Shown in pieces: positions 1 to 7,001 of a DNA stretch of 11,448 nt. The stretch lies in NCBI GenBank assembly GCA_002399225.1, contig DHDF01000149.1, positions 6,244 through 17,691 on the forward strand, written 5' to 3'. Position 1 is the stretch's first letter; every line of letters starts with the position of its first letter. The DNA comes from a bacterium UBA4883. GTDB taxonomy: Bacteria > Bacillota > Clostridia > Oscillospirales > Acutalibacteraceae. The notes under the pieces are model-generated. The model did not search any database and was not told the origin of the DNA. It saw only the letters and a list, made by a program, of their open reading frames with translations. The translations under genes and the position numbers were made by a program.

Positions 1-1428
1 CTGGTGCAGGCCATGCCGAACGGCGAACTCCGCCTGGCCAACCTGCGCCTTCTGCTGGCCTATGCCCGCAAGTACGAATTCTCCGGCTACAACGGCCTTT
101 CCGGCTTTCTGCGTTTCCTCGGGCGCATGCAGAAGAACCGCGCCGACCTTTCCGCCGCTTCCACTATCAGCGAATCGGCTAATGTGGTGCGGATCATGAG
201 CATCCACCATTCCAAAGGTCTTGAGTTTCCGGTCTGCATTCTGGCGGGATGTTCCCGCAGCTTTCACCGGGAACGCGCCGACGTTCTGCTGCATCCGGAG
301 CTTGGCCCGGGCATCCGCCTGCGGGACCCGGCTACCGGAGCCCGCTGTTCCACCATGGTGCGGGAAGCCGTTTCACTGGCGCTGGAGCGGGATGAAATGA
401 GTGAAGAACTGCGCGTACTCTATGTGGCGATGACGCGCGCCGAAGAGAAACTGGTGCTGGTCACAACACTCGACGACGCCGCCAAAACACTCGGCTCTTT
501 CGCCTCACGCCTGACAAGCGGCGAGAGGATCTCCCCCTATGTTGTCCGGGAGGCAAACAGCATTTCCGACTGGCTCCTGCTCTGCGCTTTGCGACATCCG
601 GACGCCGGGGCCCTGCGCTGCATGGCAGGCGTTTCCGAAGGGATTGTGCTGCCGGAAAAAGAGCACTGGTCGTTTCGCATCACCCGGCCGCGGGAAGCGC
701 AAACGGAAGAGAAGCAGGAGGAGCAAAAGGCGGTCGCTCCGGTGAATTTTACTCTGTTGAGCAGGCTGGAATCGGATTTAAACTTTGTTTATCCGGGCGC
801 CGAGGTGAACGGGATGTGCGCGAAGGTCGCCGCCTCCGAACTGGCCGCCGGAAAGTTTTCCATCCGGTATGCCGCTTCTTCCCGCCCTGCATTTCTCGGT
901 AAGGCGGGGCTTACCCCGGCGGAACGCGGCACGGCGCTGCACGCCTACCTTCAGTTTGCGGATTACCGCTGCGCTTCTGAGGACCCTCAAAGGGAGCTTT
1001 CCCGTCTGGTAGAAAACGGCTTTTTGACTTCCTGGCAGGCGCAGGCGGTCGATTTAAAGGCCGTCGGCGTGTTTTTCCACAGTAAAATTGCATACCGGAT
1101 GCTGGCATCTCCTCGTTTACAAAGGGAATTTCGCTTTTCTGTTGAGATTCCGGCGGGCGAAATTCGGTCGGAATTAACCGGGGAACCGGCCAGAGAACCC
1201 GTGATCCTTCAGGGCGCGGCGGACTGCGTCTTTGAGGAGGCCGGCGGCCTTGTCATCGTTGACTATAAGACGGATCGAACGCGGGCTCCGGCGGAACTTT
1301 GGGATCGGTACCGGGAGCAGCTTGCATGGTATCGCCGCGCGCTGGAGCTTTGCACGGGGAAAAAGGTGCGGCAGTGCCTGCTGTACTCGTTTACCCTCGG
1401 CGAGGAAATCGGCGGAAATATTTCTTGA
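1..1428 (+). CDS. addA: AddA, ATP-dependent helicase/nuclease subunit A (C-terminal part; 5' end outside window)
   Basis: AddA is the UvrD-like helicase and nuclease subunit of AddAB, the Firmicutes counterpart of RecBCD, which resects double-strand breaks to load RecA. About 475 residues are visible of a family usually about 1200 long, so roughly the last 40% is here and the reading frame is already open at base 1. Helicase motif V reads SIHHSKGLEFP (nt 199-231) and motif VI reads VLYVAMTRAEEKL (nt 415-453). The C-terminal RecB-type nuclease domain shows GTALHAYLQ (His near nt 940), LQGAADCVF with its Asp, then VDYKTD (catalytic Asp at nt 1261-1263, followed by Lys) and YREQLAWY. All expected nuclease residues look intact. 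No cysteine cluster is expected here, since the Fe-S site lies in AddB. The TGA stop lies inside the -35 box of the next promoter, and no separate addA terminator is seen, so read-through would enter the infC leader. Confidence 0.95.
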   Translation: MVQAMPNGELRLANLRLLLAYARKYEFSGYNGLSGFLRFLGRMQKNRADLSAASTISESANVVRIMSIHHSKGLEFPVCILAGCSRSFHRERADVLLHPELGPGIRLRDPATGARCSTMVREAVSLALERDEMSEELRVLYVAMTRAEEKLVLVTTLDDAAKTLGSFASRLTSGERISPYVVREANSISDWLLLCALRHPDAGALRCMAGVSEGIVLPEKEHWSFRITRPREAQTEEKQEEQKAVAPVNFTLLSRLESDLNFVYPGAEVNGMCAKVAASELAAGKFSIRYAASSRPAFLGKAGLTPAERGTALHAYLQFADYRCASEDPQRELSRLVENGFLTSWQAQAVDLKAVGVFFHSKIAYRMLASPRLQREFRFSVEIPAGEIRSELTGEPAREPVILQGAADCVFEEAGGLVIVDYKTDRTRAPAELWDRYREQLAWYRRALELCTGKKVRQCLLYSFTLGEEIGGNIS

Positions 1429-1453
1429 CAAAGATGGGAGAGACCGATATAAT
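1425..1453 (+). promoter_or_regulatory. Consensus SigA (sigma-70) promoter of the infC-rpmI-rplT operon
   Basis: The -35 box TTGACA (1425-1430) and the -10 box TATAAT (1448-1453) are both perfect consensus and are separated by exactly 17 nt. Transcription should begin near 1460. The -35 box contains the TGA stop codon of addA (1426-1428), so the promoter is embedded in the end of the upstream gene. A 7-nt direct repeat, ATAAAGT, occurs at 1454-1460 and 1464-1470 around the predicted start; I assign it no function. Confidence 0.9.
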
Positions 1454-1459
1454 ATAAAG

Positions 1460-1641
1460 TAAAATAAAGTGAGGTGTGGTATTCACGAGCCGCATTTCCA
1501 CCTGTGGGGTCTTGTCTGTCACGGGTCAATACGCTGGATGCTTCCTGGGGGAAACATACTTTTGGTATTGATGCGCGGGCGGATGTGAAAGCCTGCGCTT
1601 TCTTTATTTTTTATTTTATTCTTTTGAGATTAGCGTGTTAT
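1460..1641 (+). promoter_or_regulatory. Structured 5' leader of infC operon, probable L20-responsive attenuation leader
   Basis: About 195 nt separate the predicted transcription start from the infC start codon, far more than needed for translation initiation. Visible pairings are AGGTGTGG (1472-1479) with CCACCT (1498-1503, one bulged T); a 7-bp stem TCAATAC (1526-1532) with GTATTGA (1565-1571); a small inner hairpin TTCC (1542-1545) with GGAA (1550-1553); and immediately 3' a terminator hairpin at 1573-1598. The 7-bp stem abuts the terminator stem with one nucleotide between, so they could stack. In Bacillus subtilis and relatives the infC-rpmI-rplT operon is controlled by L20 binding a leader that mimics its 23S rRNA site and promotes termination (Rfam L20_leader). 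Position, length and terminator match that system. Assignment to the family is inferred from context and architecture, not from a covariance-model match. Confidence 0.65.
1573..1620 (+). terminator. Attenuator terminator in infC leader
   Basis: An 8-bp stem, GCGCGGGC (1573-1580) with GCCTGCGC (1591-1598, one G-U pair), encloses a 10-nt loop and is followed by a long T-rich tract from 1599 to 1620 (TTTCTTTATTTTTTATTTTA). This is a Rho-independent terminator placed between the promoter and the coding region, hence a transcription attenuator. A weak alternative pairing could open it: GCC-GCAT at 1489-1495 with ATGC (1571-1574) and GGC (1578-1580). That antiterminator is speculative. Confidence 0.8.
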
Positions 1642-1648
1642 GGAGGTG
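1642..1648 (+). promoter_or_regulatory. Shine-Dalgarno GGAGGTG that fixes the infC start at ATT
   Basis: GGAGGTG lies 7 nt upstream of ATT at 1656-1658, ideal spacing. The upstream in-frame GTG at 1635 lies before this site and so cannot use it. The next in-frame candidate, GTG at 1677, lacks a comparable site and would remove conserved N-terminal residues. Confidence 0.85.
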
Positions 1649-1655
1649 CTTAACT

Positions 1656-2174
1656 ATTAGCAACAGGGAACTTCAGGTGAACGAACAAATCCACGATAGG
1701 CAGGTACGGTTAATTGGCTCGGACGGCAGTCAGCTCGGTCTGATGTCATCCGTGCAGGCTTTGCAAAAAGCCATGGAGATGAATTTGGATCTGGTCAAGA
1801 TTGCTCCCCAGGCGAATCCGCCGGTTTGCAAAATCATTGATTATGGCAAATTCAGATTTGAACAGGCCAAACGTGAAAAAGCAGCCAGAAAAAATCAGCA
1901 TACAGTTGAAATCAAGGAAATCCGCCTTTCGCTTAATATCGATATCCATGATTTTAACACCAAGCTCGGTCATGCCGAGAAATTCTTAAAAAGCGGAGAT
2001 AAAGTCAAAGTTTCCATCCGTTTTCGCGGCCGCGAGATGGGTCATCCGGAGCAAGGCCGTGAGATTATGAACCGCTTTGCCGCAGCCCTGAGTGAAATCG
2101 CCAATATGGAAAAATCACCTAAGCTGGAAGGACGCAACATGCTGATGTTCCTTGCTTCCAAACCCGTTAAGTAA
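1656..2174 (+). CDS. infC: Translation initiation factor IF-3 (ATT start codon)
   Basis: IF3 binds the 30S subunit, checks the start codon and initiator tRNA, and blocks early 50S joining. From the ATT start the protein is 172 residues, the normal family length. The N-terminal domain (about 1-75) begins SNRELQVNEQI and contains the IF3 signature region KIIDYGKFRFEQ (59-70). A lysine-rich linker (about 71-83) leads to the C-terminal 30S-binding domain (about 84-172), with the conserved KVSIRFRGREMGHPEQG at 117-133. The ATT start rests on the ideally spaced GGAGGTG and on the match to family N-termini; infC is the textbook user of AUU, which in E. coli allows IF3 to repress its own translation. 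Here it would add a second control to the leader attenuator. First gene of an infC-rpmI-rplT operon. Confidence 0.96.
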   Translation: MSNRELQVNEQIHDRQVRLIGSDGSQLGLMSSVQALQKAMEMNLDLVKIAPQANPPVCKIIDYGKFRFEQAKREKAARKNQHTVEIKEIRLSLNIDIHDFNTKLGHAEKFLKSGDKVKVSIRFRGREMGHPEQGREIMNRFAAALSEIANMEKSPKLEGRNMLMFLASKPVK

Positions 2175-2197
2175 AGTTTCAATAAGGAGGGGCATTC

Positions 2198-2395
2198 ATG
2201 CCTAAAATCAAAACACATACTGGCGCGAAAAAACGCTTTAAATTGTCAAAGAATGGCAAAGTTATCCGCGCTCATGCCTATAAATCCCATATTTTGAACA
2301 AAAAATCCACTAAGCGCAAGCGCGGGCTCCGCAAGACAACGCTTGCCGACAAAACCAATGTGGCAACCATCAAGAGGCTGATTCCTTACAAGTAA
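2198..2395 (+). CDS. rpmI: 50S ribosomal protein L35
   Basis: This 65-residue, very basic protein has the L35 hallmark start [15 protein letters not shown] and the middle stretch [21 protein letters not shown], which places it confidently in bL35, a small component of the 50S subunit. Length is typical for the family. It is preceded by a strong site, AAGGAGGGG (2184-2192), 5 nt before the ATG. It sits 23 nt after infC and 47 nt before rplT, the universally common gene order for this operon, and should be co-transcribed and under the same leader control. Confidence 0.98.
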   Translation: MPKIKTHTGAKKRFKLSKNGKVIRAHAYKSHILNKKSTKRKRGLRKTTLADKTNVATIKRLIPYK

Positions 2396-2442
2396 AGGCT
2401 GTCTGACCATTGGAGTTTCCCGATTATTGGAGGTAATAGAGA

Positions 2443-2796
2443 ATGGCACGTGTGAAGGGCGCGTTGATGACGCGCAAAAGAAGAAAAAAGACACTGAAGC
2501 TTGCAAAAGGATATTACGGTTCGAAGAGCCGTCACTTTAAAATGGCCAAACAGGCCGTCATGAAATCCGGCAACTATGCATTTATTGGGCGCAAGGCAAG
2601 AAAGAGGGATTTTAGGCGCCTGTGGATCACCCGGATTTCGGCTGCATGCCGCGCAGACGGCATCAGCTATTCCGTCTTCATGAACGGGCTGAAAAAAGCC
2701 GGAGTCACCTTAAACCGCAAAATGCTTGCGGAGATTGCCGTTGCCGACGAAGCGGCGTTTCGGAGCCTCGTCGAAAAGGCAAAATCCGCGGTTTAA
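2443..2796 (+). CDS. rplT: 50S ribosomal protein L20
   Basis: bL20 is an early-assembly 23S rRNA binding protein of the 50S subunit. The 117-residue length is normal. Recognisable segments are [26 protein letters not shown] style basic N-terminal extension (residues 1-26), and [15 protein letters not shown] (about 54-68), the classic L20 signature. GGAGG at 2429-2433 lies 9 nt before the ATG. In Firmicutes L20 is also the operon repressor, acting on the leader RNA upstream of infC, so the last gene of this operon probably controls the first. A strong hairpin terminator follows 15 nt after the stop codon. Confidence 0.98.
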   Translation: MARVKGALMTRKRRKKTLKLAKGYYGSKSRHFKMAKQAVMKSGNYAFIGRKARKRDFRRLWITRISAACRADGISYSVFMNGLKKAGVTLNRKMLAEIAVADEAAFRSLVEKAKSAV

Positions 2797-2811
2797 AATA
2801 ACCGTAACCCT

Positions 2812-2843
2812 GCGCCCGGTATGTTCCGGGCGCTCATTTTATT
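2812..2843 (+). terminator. Intrinsic terminator after rplT
   Basis: A perfect 8-bp GC-rich stem, GCGCCCGG (2812-2819) with CCGGGCGC (2826-2833), has a 6-nt loop and is followed by TCATTTTATTC. The hairpin is strong, but the T-tract is interrupted, so some read-through into the next gene is plausible. No obvious promoter lies between it and the next start codon at 2862. Confidence 0.8.
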
Positions 2844-2861
2844 CGTTGGGAGTTTTGCCGC

Positions 2862-3677
2862 GTGCCAAAGACGATTTTAAGCCGTAAAAATGAATTTATC
2901 CGAAAGATCCTGCGGCTTTCCGGTTCTGCGGAATACCGAAGGGAACGCGGTCTGTATTTCCTGGAGGGAGCGCGCCTGTGTGCGGATGCCGCCGTCAGCG
3001 GGGTCAATATCCGGGCGCTGCTGTATACCGAGCGAGCCGCGAACAAATATCGGGAATATTTATCTCCGGTCTTTGCAAGCGCCGGGGAAGTTTATCTGGT
3101 TGGGCCGCAGGTTGCGCAGGCCCTTTCCTGCACCAAAACGCCGCAGGGGATTTTCTGCGTCTGCAAACTGCCGGAAGGCCATGTAAGAAGCTGTAAAATG
3201 GCGATGCCCGGAACTTATCTTGCGCTGGAAAATCTTCAGGACCCTGCAAACATGGGCACTATTCTCCGCACAACGGAGGCGCTGGGAATCGGAGGAGTGC
3301 TTCTGGGCGGAAACTGCTGCGACCTTTATTCCCCCAAAGTGCTTCGCGCCTCTATGGGAGCGGTGTTCCGTCTTCCGATCTTCACGGAAAAAAATCTGCC
3401 GGCGGCTCTCCTTGAACTGAAACGGCGCGGATTTGTCACGGCAGCGGCCGTGCCGGATGCCACCGCGCTGCCGGTGACGGAGATGGACTTTTCCGTCCCC
3501 TGCGTGCTGGCTGTCGGGAACGAGGGCAACGGTTTGACCGGGGAGACGCGAGGCGCCTGCTCAGTTGAAATTTTTATTCCCATGAAAGGCCGGGCGGAGT
3601 CTTTGAACGTCTCTGCAGCCGCGGCAATTTTAGCCTGGGAAATGATGAAAAACAGAGCGGGAGGTGCAGCGGGATGA
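2862..3677 (+). CDS. TrmH/SpoU-family RNA 2'-O-methyltransferase (RlmB/YsgA-like)
   Basis: This 271-residue protein has the two-domain layout of SpoU methyltransferases. An N-terminal substrate-binding domain (about 1-105) contains YRRERGLYFLEGARL. A C-terminal trefoil-knot SAM domain (about 115-265) carries all three motifs: motif 1 with ENLQDPANMGTILRT (123-137, Asn130 and Arg136), motif 2 VLAVGNEGNGL (215-225), and motif 3 IPMKGRAESLNVSAAAAI (239-256). These enzymes methylate a ribose 2'-OH in rRNA or tRNA. The exact target cannot be told from sequence; Bacillus YsgA, encoded near ribosomal/translation genes, is the nearest namesake. The start is GTG, preceded by GGGAG (2848-2852) at 9 nt, and no alternative in-frame start precedes the conserved N-terminus. 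Its stop overlaps the dprA start (ATGA), indicating coupling. Confidence 0.92.
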   Translation: MPKTILSRKNEFIRKILRLSGSAEYRRERGLYFLEGARLCADAAVSGVNIRALLYTERAANKYREYLSPVFASAGEVYLVGPQVAQALSCTKTPQGIFCVCKLPEGHVRSCKMAMPGTYLALENLQDPANMGTILRTTEALGIGGVLLGGNCCDLYSPKVLRASMGAVFRLPIFTEKNLPAALLELKRRGFVTAAAVPDATALPVTEMDFSVPCVLAVGNEGNGLTGETRGACSVEIFIPMKGRAESLNVSAAAAILAWEMMKNRAGGAAG

Positions 3678-4846
3678 GCAAATATGACCCTCGGGCTTTC
3701 TGGCTTTGGATGCAGCATGCACTGGGGGCGGGAAGCTCAAAGCCGAACCGCGTTCTGGAAAGTTGGAAAAGCCTGGAGGATTTCTGTGCCGCAGGAGAAG
3801 AAGCCTGGCGCCTGGAAGGATATTTTACCGCGAAAGAAATCCGAGGTCTTAGGACCTTTTCCGCCGCCGATGCGCAGGCGCTGCTCGACTATTGTGAAAA
3901 AATCGGGCAGAAGGTCGTCACACCGGACTGCGGCGAATACCCGGCGCTTCTGCGGCAGATCCACAACCCGCCCTGTGCTCTTTACTGCCATGGAACTCTT
4001 CCGGATTTTGAACAGGAGCCGGCTATTTCGATTGTCGGCACCAGAAAGGCAACGCAGACGGGAAAAGCCGCCGCGCGGAGCTTTGCCTATGAACTGGCCA
4101 AAAACGGCGTGGTCGTGGTCAGCGGCGGCGCGCTTGGAATTGACACGGCCGCCCATCAGGGAGCGTTGCAGGCGGGAGGAAAAACCGTCTGTGTACTCGG
4201 ATGCGGGATCGACACAGACTACCTGATGGCCAATGCCGCTCTGCGCAGCACGATTGCGGCGAAAGGGGCGCTGATTTCGGAATTCCCGCCGCAGACTCAG
4301 GCTTCCGGTTCCAATTTCCCCATTCGCAATCGGATTATTTCCGGGCTTTCGCGCGGAACTCTGGTTGTGGAAGCCGCGGCGAAAAGCGGCTCTCTGATCA
4401 CGGCGGATTATGCGCTGGAGCAAGGCCGCGATGTGTTTGCCGTTCCGTGTGGAATTTTCAGCCCTGTTTCAGCCGGTGTCAATAACCTGATCAAATCCGG
4501 AGCGAAACCGGTTAGTGGAGCAAAAGAGATTCTTGAGGAATATCCTGATTGGGGAAAAAATAAAATTTTTCTTGACGATATCAATACAAATGTTATTATA
4601 GAAGAGAATGACACGAAAAACGACTCTTTTTCAGAAGGCGGAACGCAAAAACCTTCCGGTGCGGCTCAATTCTCTCAGGATGCGCAACTGCTGTTGTCCA
4701 TTTTAACCGACCGGCCGTGCCAGGTTGCCGAACTGGCTCTTAAGACGCGGCTGCCGGCTCCGAGGCTACTTTCTGCCATTACCGAACTGGAGTTGGAAAG
4801 TGCCATTGAATCCCATTCAGGCCGCCGCTACAGCGTGCGGCATTAG
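3674..4846 (+). CDS. dprA: DNA-processing protein DprA (Smf)
   Basis: DprA binds incoming single-stranded DNA during natural transformation and loads RecA; many non-competent bacteria also keep it. The protein has 390 residues. The N-terminal part (about 1-75) resembles the SAM-like helical domain. The Rossmann-fold core (about 80-290) shows AISIVGTRKATQTGK (117-131), VVSGGALGIDTAAHQGAL (148-165), GCGIDTDY (177-183), SEFPP (202-206), FPIRNRIISGLSRGTLVVEA (215-234) and KSGSLITADYALEQGRDVFAVPG-like residues (237-259, here VPCG). A polar, Asp/Asn/Glu-rich linker (about 290-333) leads to a C-terminal winged-helix domain (about 335-390) ending RRYSVRH. The ATG overlaps the preceding stop by 4 nt. 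dprA-topA-trmFO is a conserved Firmicutes order. Whether this organism is competent cannot be judged here. Confidence 0.97.
   Translation: MSKYDPRAFWLWMQHALGAGSSKPNRVLESWKSLEDFCAAGEEAWRLEGYFTAKEIRGLRTFSAADAQALLDYCEKIGQKVVTPDCGEYPALLRQIHNPPCALYCHGTLPDFEQEPAISIVGTRKATQTGKAAARSFAYELAKNGVVVVSGGALGIDTAAHQGALQAGGKTVCVLGCGIDTDYLMANAALRSTIAAKGALISEFPPQTQASGSNFPIRNRIISGLSRGTLVVEAAAKSGSLITADYALEQGRDVFAVPCGIFSPVSAGVNNLIKSGAKPVSGAKEILEEYPDWGKNKIFLDDINTNVIIEENDTKNDSFSEGGTQKPSGAAQFSQDAQLLLSILTDRPCQVAELALKTRLPAPRLLSAITELELESAIESHSGRRYSVRH
4572..4599 (+). promoter_or_regulatory. Possible internal promoter in the dprA linker
   Basis: TTGACG (4572-4577) and TATTAT (4594-4599), separated by 16 nt, lie in a strikingly AT-rich stretch of an otherwise GC-rich gene. 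If active, it would transcribe the 3' end of dprA and topA onwards with a leader of about 300 nt. Each box deviates from consensus at one position and the spacing is 1 nt short of optimum. AT-richness of a linker can create such matches by chance. Confidence 0.3.
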
Positions 4847-4885
4847 CGTTTTCCCTTTCCGTCTGTTGCGGCGGGCGGGAAAATG
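4847..4885 (+). other. Long stem-loop between dprA and topA
   Basis: CGTTTTCCC (4847-4855) pairs with GGGAAAATG (4877-4885) over 9 bp including one G-U pair. Inside, CCG (4859-4861) can pair with CGG (4869-4871). The structure starts directly after the dprA stop codon and ends 11 nt before the topA ribosome binding site. No T-tract follows, so it is not a standard intrinsic terminator. It may act as an mRNA processing or stability element, or by chance do nothing. Confidence 0.45.
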
Positions 4886-4907
4886 TGAATTCATGCGAGG
4901 TGGTTTT

Positions 4908-7001
4908 ATGTCCAAGCTGGTGATTGTGGAATCCCCGGCGAAAGCAAAGACAATTAAAAAGTACCTGGGGCCCGGCTATGATGTTGTCGCATCCATGGGC
5001 CATGTGCGCGATCTGCCGGAAAACCGGTTAAGCGTAGATGTCAAAAATAAATTTAAACCGAAATATGAGGTCATTAAGGGCAAAGAAAAGCTGGTGCAGG
5101 ATCTGAAAGACCGTGCGGAAAAAAGCGATTCCATCCTGCTCGCGACCGACCCGGATCGGGAAGGAGAAGCAATTTCCTGGCATTTGGCCTACCTTCTCGG
5201 CCTTGATTTAGATGATAAGAACAGGGTCACGTTCAATGAGATCACGAAGACGGGTGTGTCCAGCGGAATGCAGCATCCGAGAAGCATCGACATTGACCTG
5301 GTCAACGCTCAGCAGGCACGCAGAATTCTGGACCGGCTGGTCGGCTACAAGCTCAGCCCGTTTCTTTCTCAGAAAATCCGGCGTGGACTCTCTGCGGGCC
5401 GCGTGCAGTCTGTCTCTGTGCGCATCATTGTGGATCGGGAGAACGAGATCCGCGCTTTTGTGCCAGAAGAATATTGGACGATCGATGCGAAATTTGTGCC
5501 GCAGGGCTCCCAGAAAGCGTTTTCGGCGAGTCTTTATGGCAATGCCGACGGCAAGATCAAAATCGCCAATGAGGCGGAGTCCAACCGAATTTTGGAAGAT
5601 CTGAAAGATGCAGAGTTCAGTGTGGCAAAGGTAAAAAAGGGCAGGCGGCGCAAATCGCCGGCTCCCCCGTTCATCACCTCAACCCTTCAGCAGGAAGCAT
5701 CCCGGCGGCTCGGCTTTCAGGCGCGCCGAACCATGAAAGCGGCGCAGGAACTCTATGAAGGAGTGGATCTGCCGGGGCTCGGCGCAGTCGGTTTGATTAC
5801 CTACATGCGCACGGATTCGCTGCGCGTTTCAGAAGTGGCGATCAAAGAGGCCGCCGATTATATCCGGGAACGCTGGGGAGACCAGTATCTTCCGGATTCC
5901 CCGCGGCATTATAAATCACGGGCAAATGCCCAGGATGGGCATGAGGCGATCCGGCCGACCATGCCTTCCATGCCGCCGGAAAAAGCTAAGGCAAGCCTTT
6001 CTTCTGACCAGTATAAGCTTTATAAGCTGATCTGGGAGCGCTTTATGGCCAGCCAGATGGCAAACTGCCTGCAGAACACGGTGCAGGCGGAAATCCTTGC
6101 GAAAGATTATATTTTCAAGGCATCCGGTTTTACCGTCGCGTTCGACGGCTTTACCATCCTGTATGAAGAAGCAAAGGACGAGAAGGGTGGAAAAGACGAG
6201 AAAGCGAGCGCGTCGTTGCCGGAACTGAAAGCCGGCATGCCGCTGAAGCTCAAAGATATTGCGGGAAGCCAGCATTTCACACAGCCGCCTCCGCGCTACA
6301 CAGAGGCTTCCCTGATTAAGGCTTTGGAAGAAAACGGCATCGGCCGTCCTTCCACTTATGCTGCGACAATTTCCACTATTACCAGCAGAGAATATGTAGT
6401 CCGGGACGGAAAAGCGCTGAAACCGACGGAACTGGGGGAGACAGTCACAAAGCTGATGAAGGATCGGTTCCCAAAAATTGTCAATGTCAAATTTACCGCA
6501 CAGGTGGAAAGTAATCTCGATGCGGTGCAAAGCGGAAAGACCAACTGGGTCGACACGCTTGAAAATTTCTACGGGGACTTCAGCGAAACGCTGAAAACGG
6601 CCAAGGAAGAGATGAAAGGGGTTAAAATCCAGCTCAAAGAGGATGTGACCGATGTGATCTGCGAAAAATGCGGGCGGCATATGGTCATCAAAAACGGCCC
6701 CTATGGCAAGTTCCTGGCTTGCCCGGGATACCCGGACTGTAAAAATGTGAAAAAATATGTTGAGGAAACCGGAGCCGAATGTCCGAAATGCGGCGGAAAA
6801 GTGATTATCAAACGGACCAAGAAGGGACGCATTTTTTACGGATGCTCCAATTATCCGAAATGTGATTTTGTTTCCTGGGATGAGCCTTCTATGGAAAAAT
6901 GTCCAAAGTGCGGGAAGACGCTGTTGCGGAAAAAGGGAAAACACCCGAAGCTGTATTGCATCACGCCGGACTGCGGTTATGAAAAGATGGAAGACGAATG
7001 A
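4908..7001 (+). CDS. topA: DNA topoisomerase I (type IA)
   Basis: TopA relaxes negatively supercoiled DNA by a transient 5'-phosphotyrosine break. From ATG 4908 it has 697 residues, typical for Firmicutes. The Toprim domain (1 to about 115) shows LVIVESPAKAKTI with Glu8, and the metal-binding DPDREGE (81-87). LVNAQQARRILDRLVGYKLSP (131-151) and GLSAGRVQSV (160-169) are classic. The catalytic tyrosine is Tyr299 in LITYMRTDS. The tail carries three tetracysteine zinc modules: C585/C588/C605/C611, C625/C628/C646/C652 and C665/C668/C684/C689. The open frame extends 61 codons upstream into dprA, but GAGGTGG at 4897-4903 and the conserved MSKLVIVESP fix the start; an ATG at 4893 precedes that site and is unlikely. 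The stop overlaps trmFO by 4 nt (ATGA). Confidence 0.98.
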   Translation: MSKLVIVESPAKAKTIKKYLGPGYDVVASMGHVRDLPENRLSVDVKNKFKPKYEVIKGKEKLVQDLKDRAEKSDSILLATDPDREGEAISWHLAYLLGLDLDDKNRVTFNEITKTGVSSGMQHPRSIDIDLVNAQQARRILDRLVGYKLSPFLSQKIRRGLSAGRVQSVSVRIIVDRENEIRAFVPEEYWTIDAKFVPQGSQKAFSASLYGNADGKIKIANEAESNRILEDLKDAEFSVAKVKKGRRRKSPAPPFITSTLQQEASRRLGFQARRTMKAAQELYEGVDLPGLGAVGLITYMRTDSLRVSEVAIKEAADYIRERWGDQYLPDSPRHYKSRANAQDGHEAIRPTMPSMPPEKAKASLSSDQYKLYKLIWERFMASQMANCLQNTVQAEILAKDYIFKASGFTVAFDGFTILYEEAKDEKGGKDEKASASLPELKAGMPLKLKDIAGSQHFTQPPPRYTEASLIKALEENGIGRPSTYAATISTITSREYVVRDGKALKPTELGETVTKLMKDRFPKIVNVKFTAQVESNLDAVQSGKTNWVDTLENFYGDFSETLKTAKEEMKGVKIQLKEDVTDVICEKCGRHMVIKNGPYGKFLACPGYPDCKNVKKYVEETGAECPKCGGKVIIKRTKKGRIFYGCSNYPKCDFVSWDEPSMEKCPKCGKTLLRKKGKHPKLYCITPDCGYEKMEDE

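Noticed and set aside
1635..1655. GTG at 1635 as infC start
   Set aside because: It lies upstream of the Shine-Dalgarno at 1642 and adds residues not found in IF3 proteins.
2024..2035. 12-bp palindrome TCGCGGCCGCGA in infC
   Set aside because: It encodes the conserved FRGRE segment of IF3; symmetry of this size in GC-rich coding sequence is expected by chance.
3737..4423. 228-codon minus-strand open frame opposite dprA
   Set aside because: Shadow of the DprA core domain, with no start context or family match.
4725..4907. 61-codon N-terminal extension of TopA
   Set aside because: It lies inside dprA and precedes the well-placed GAGGTGG site; TopA proteins begin at MSKLVIVESP.
5916..6944. 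342-codon minus-strand open frame opposite topA
   Set aside because: Shadow of topA; its translation is low in recognisable motifs and it covers the zinc-module region of a clear gene.
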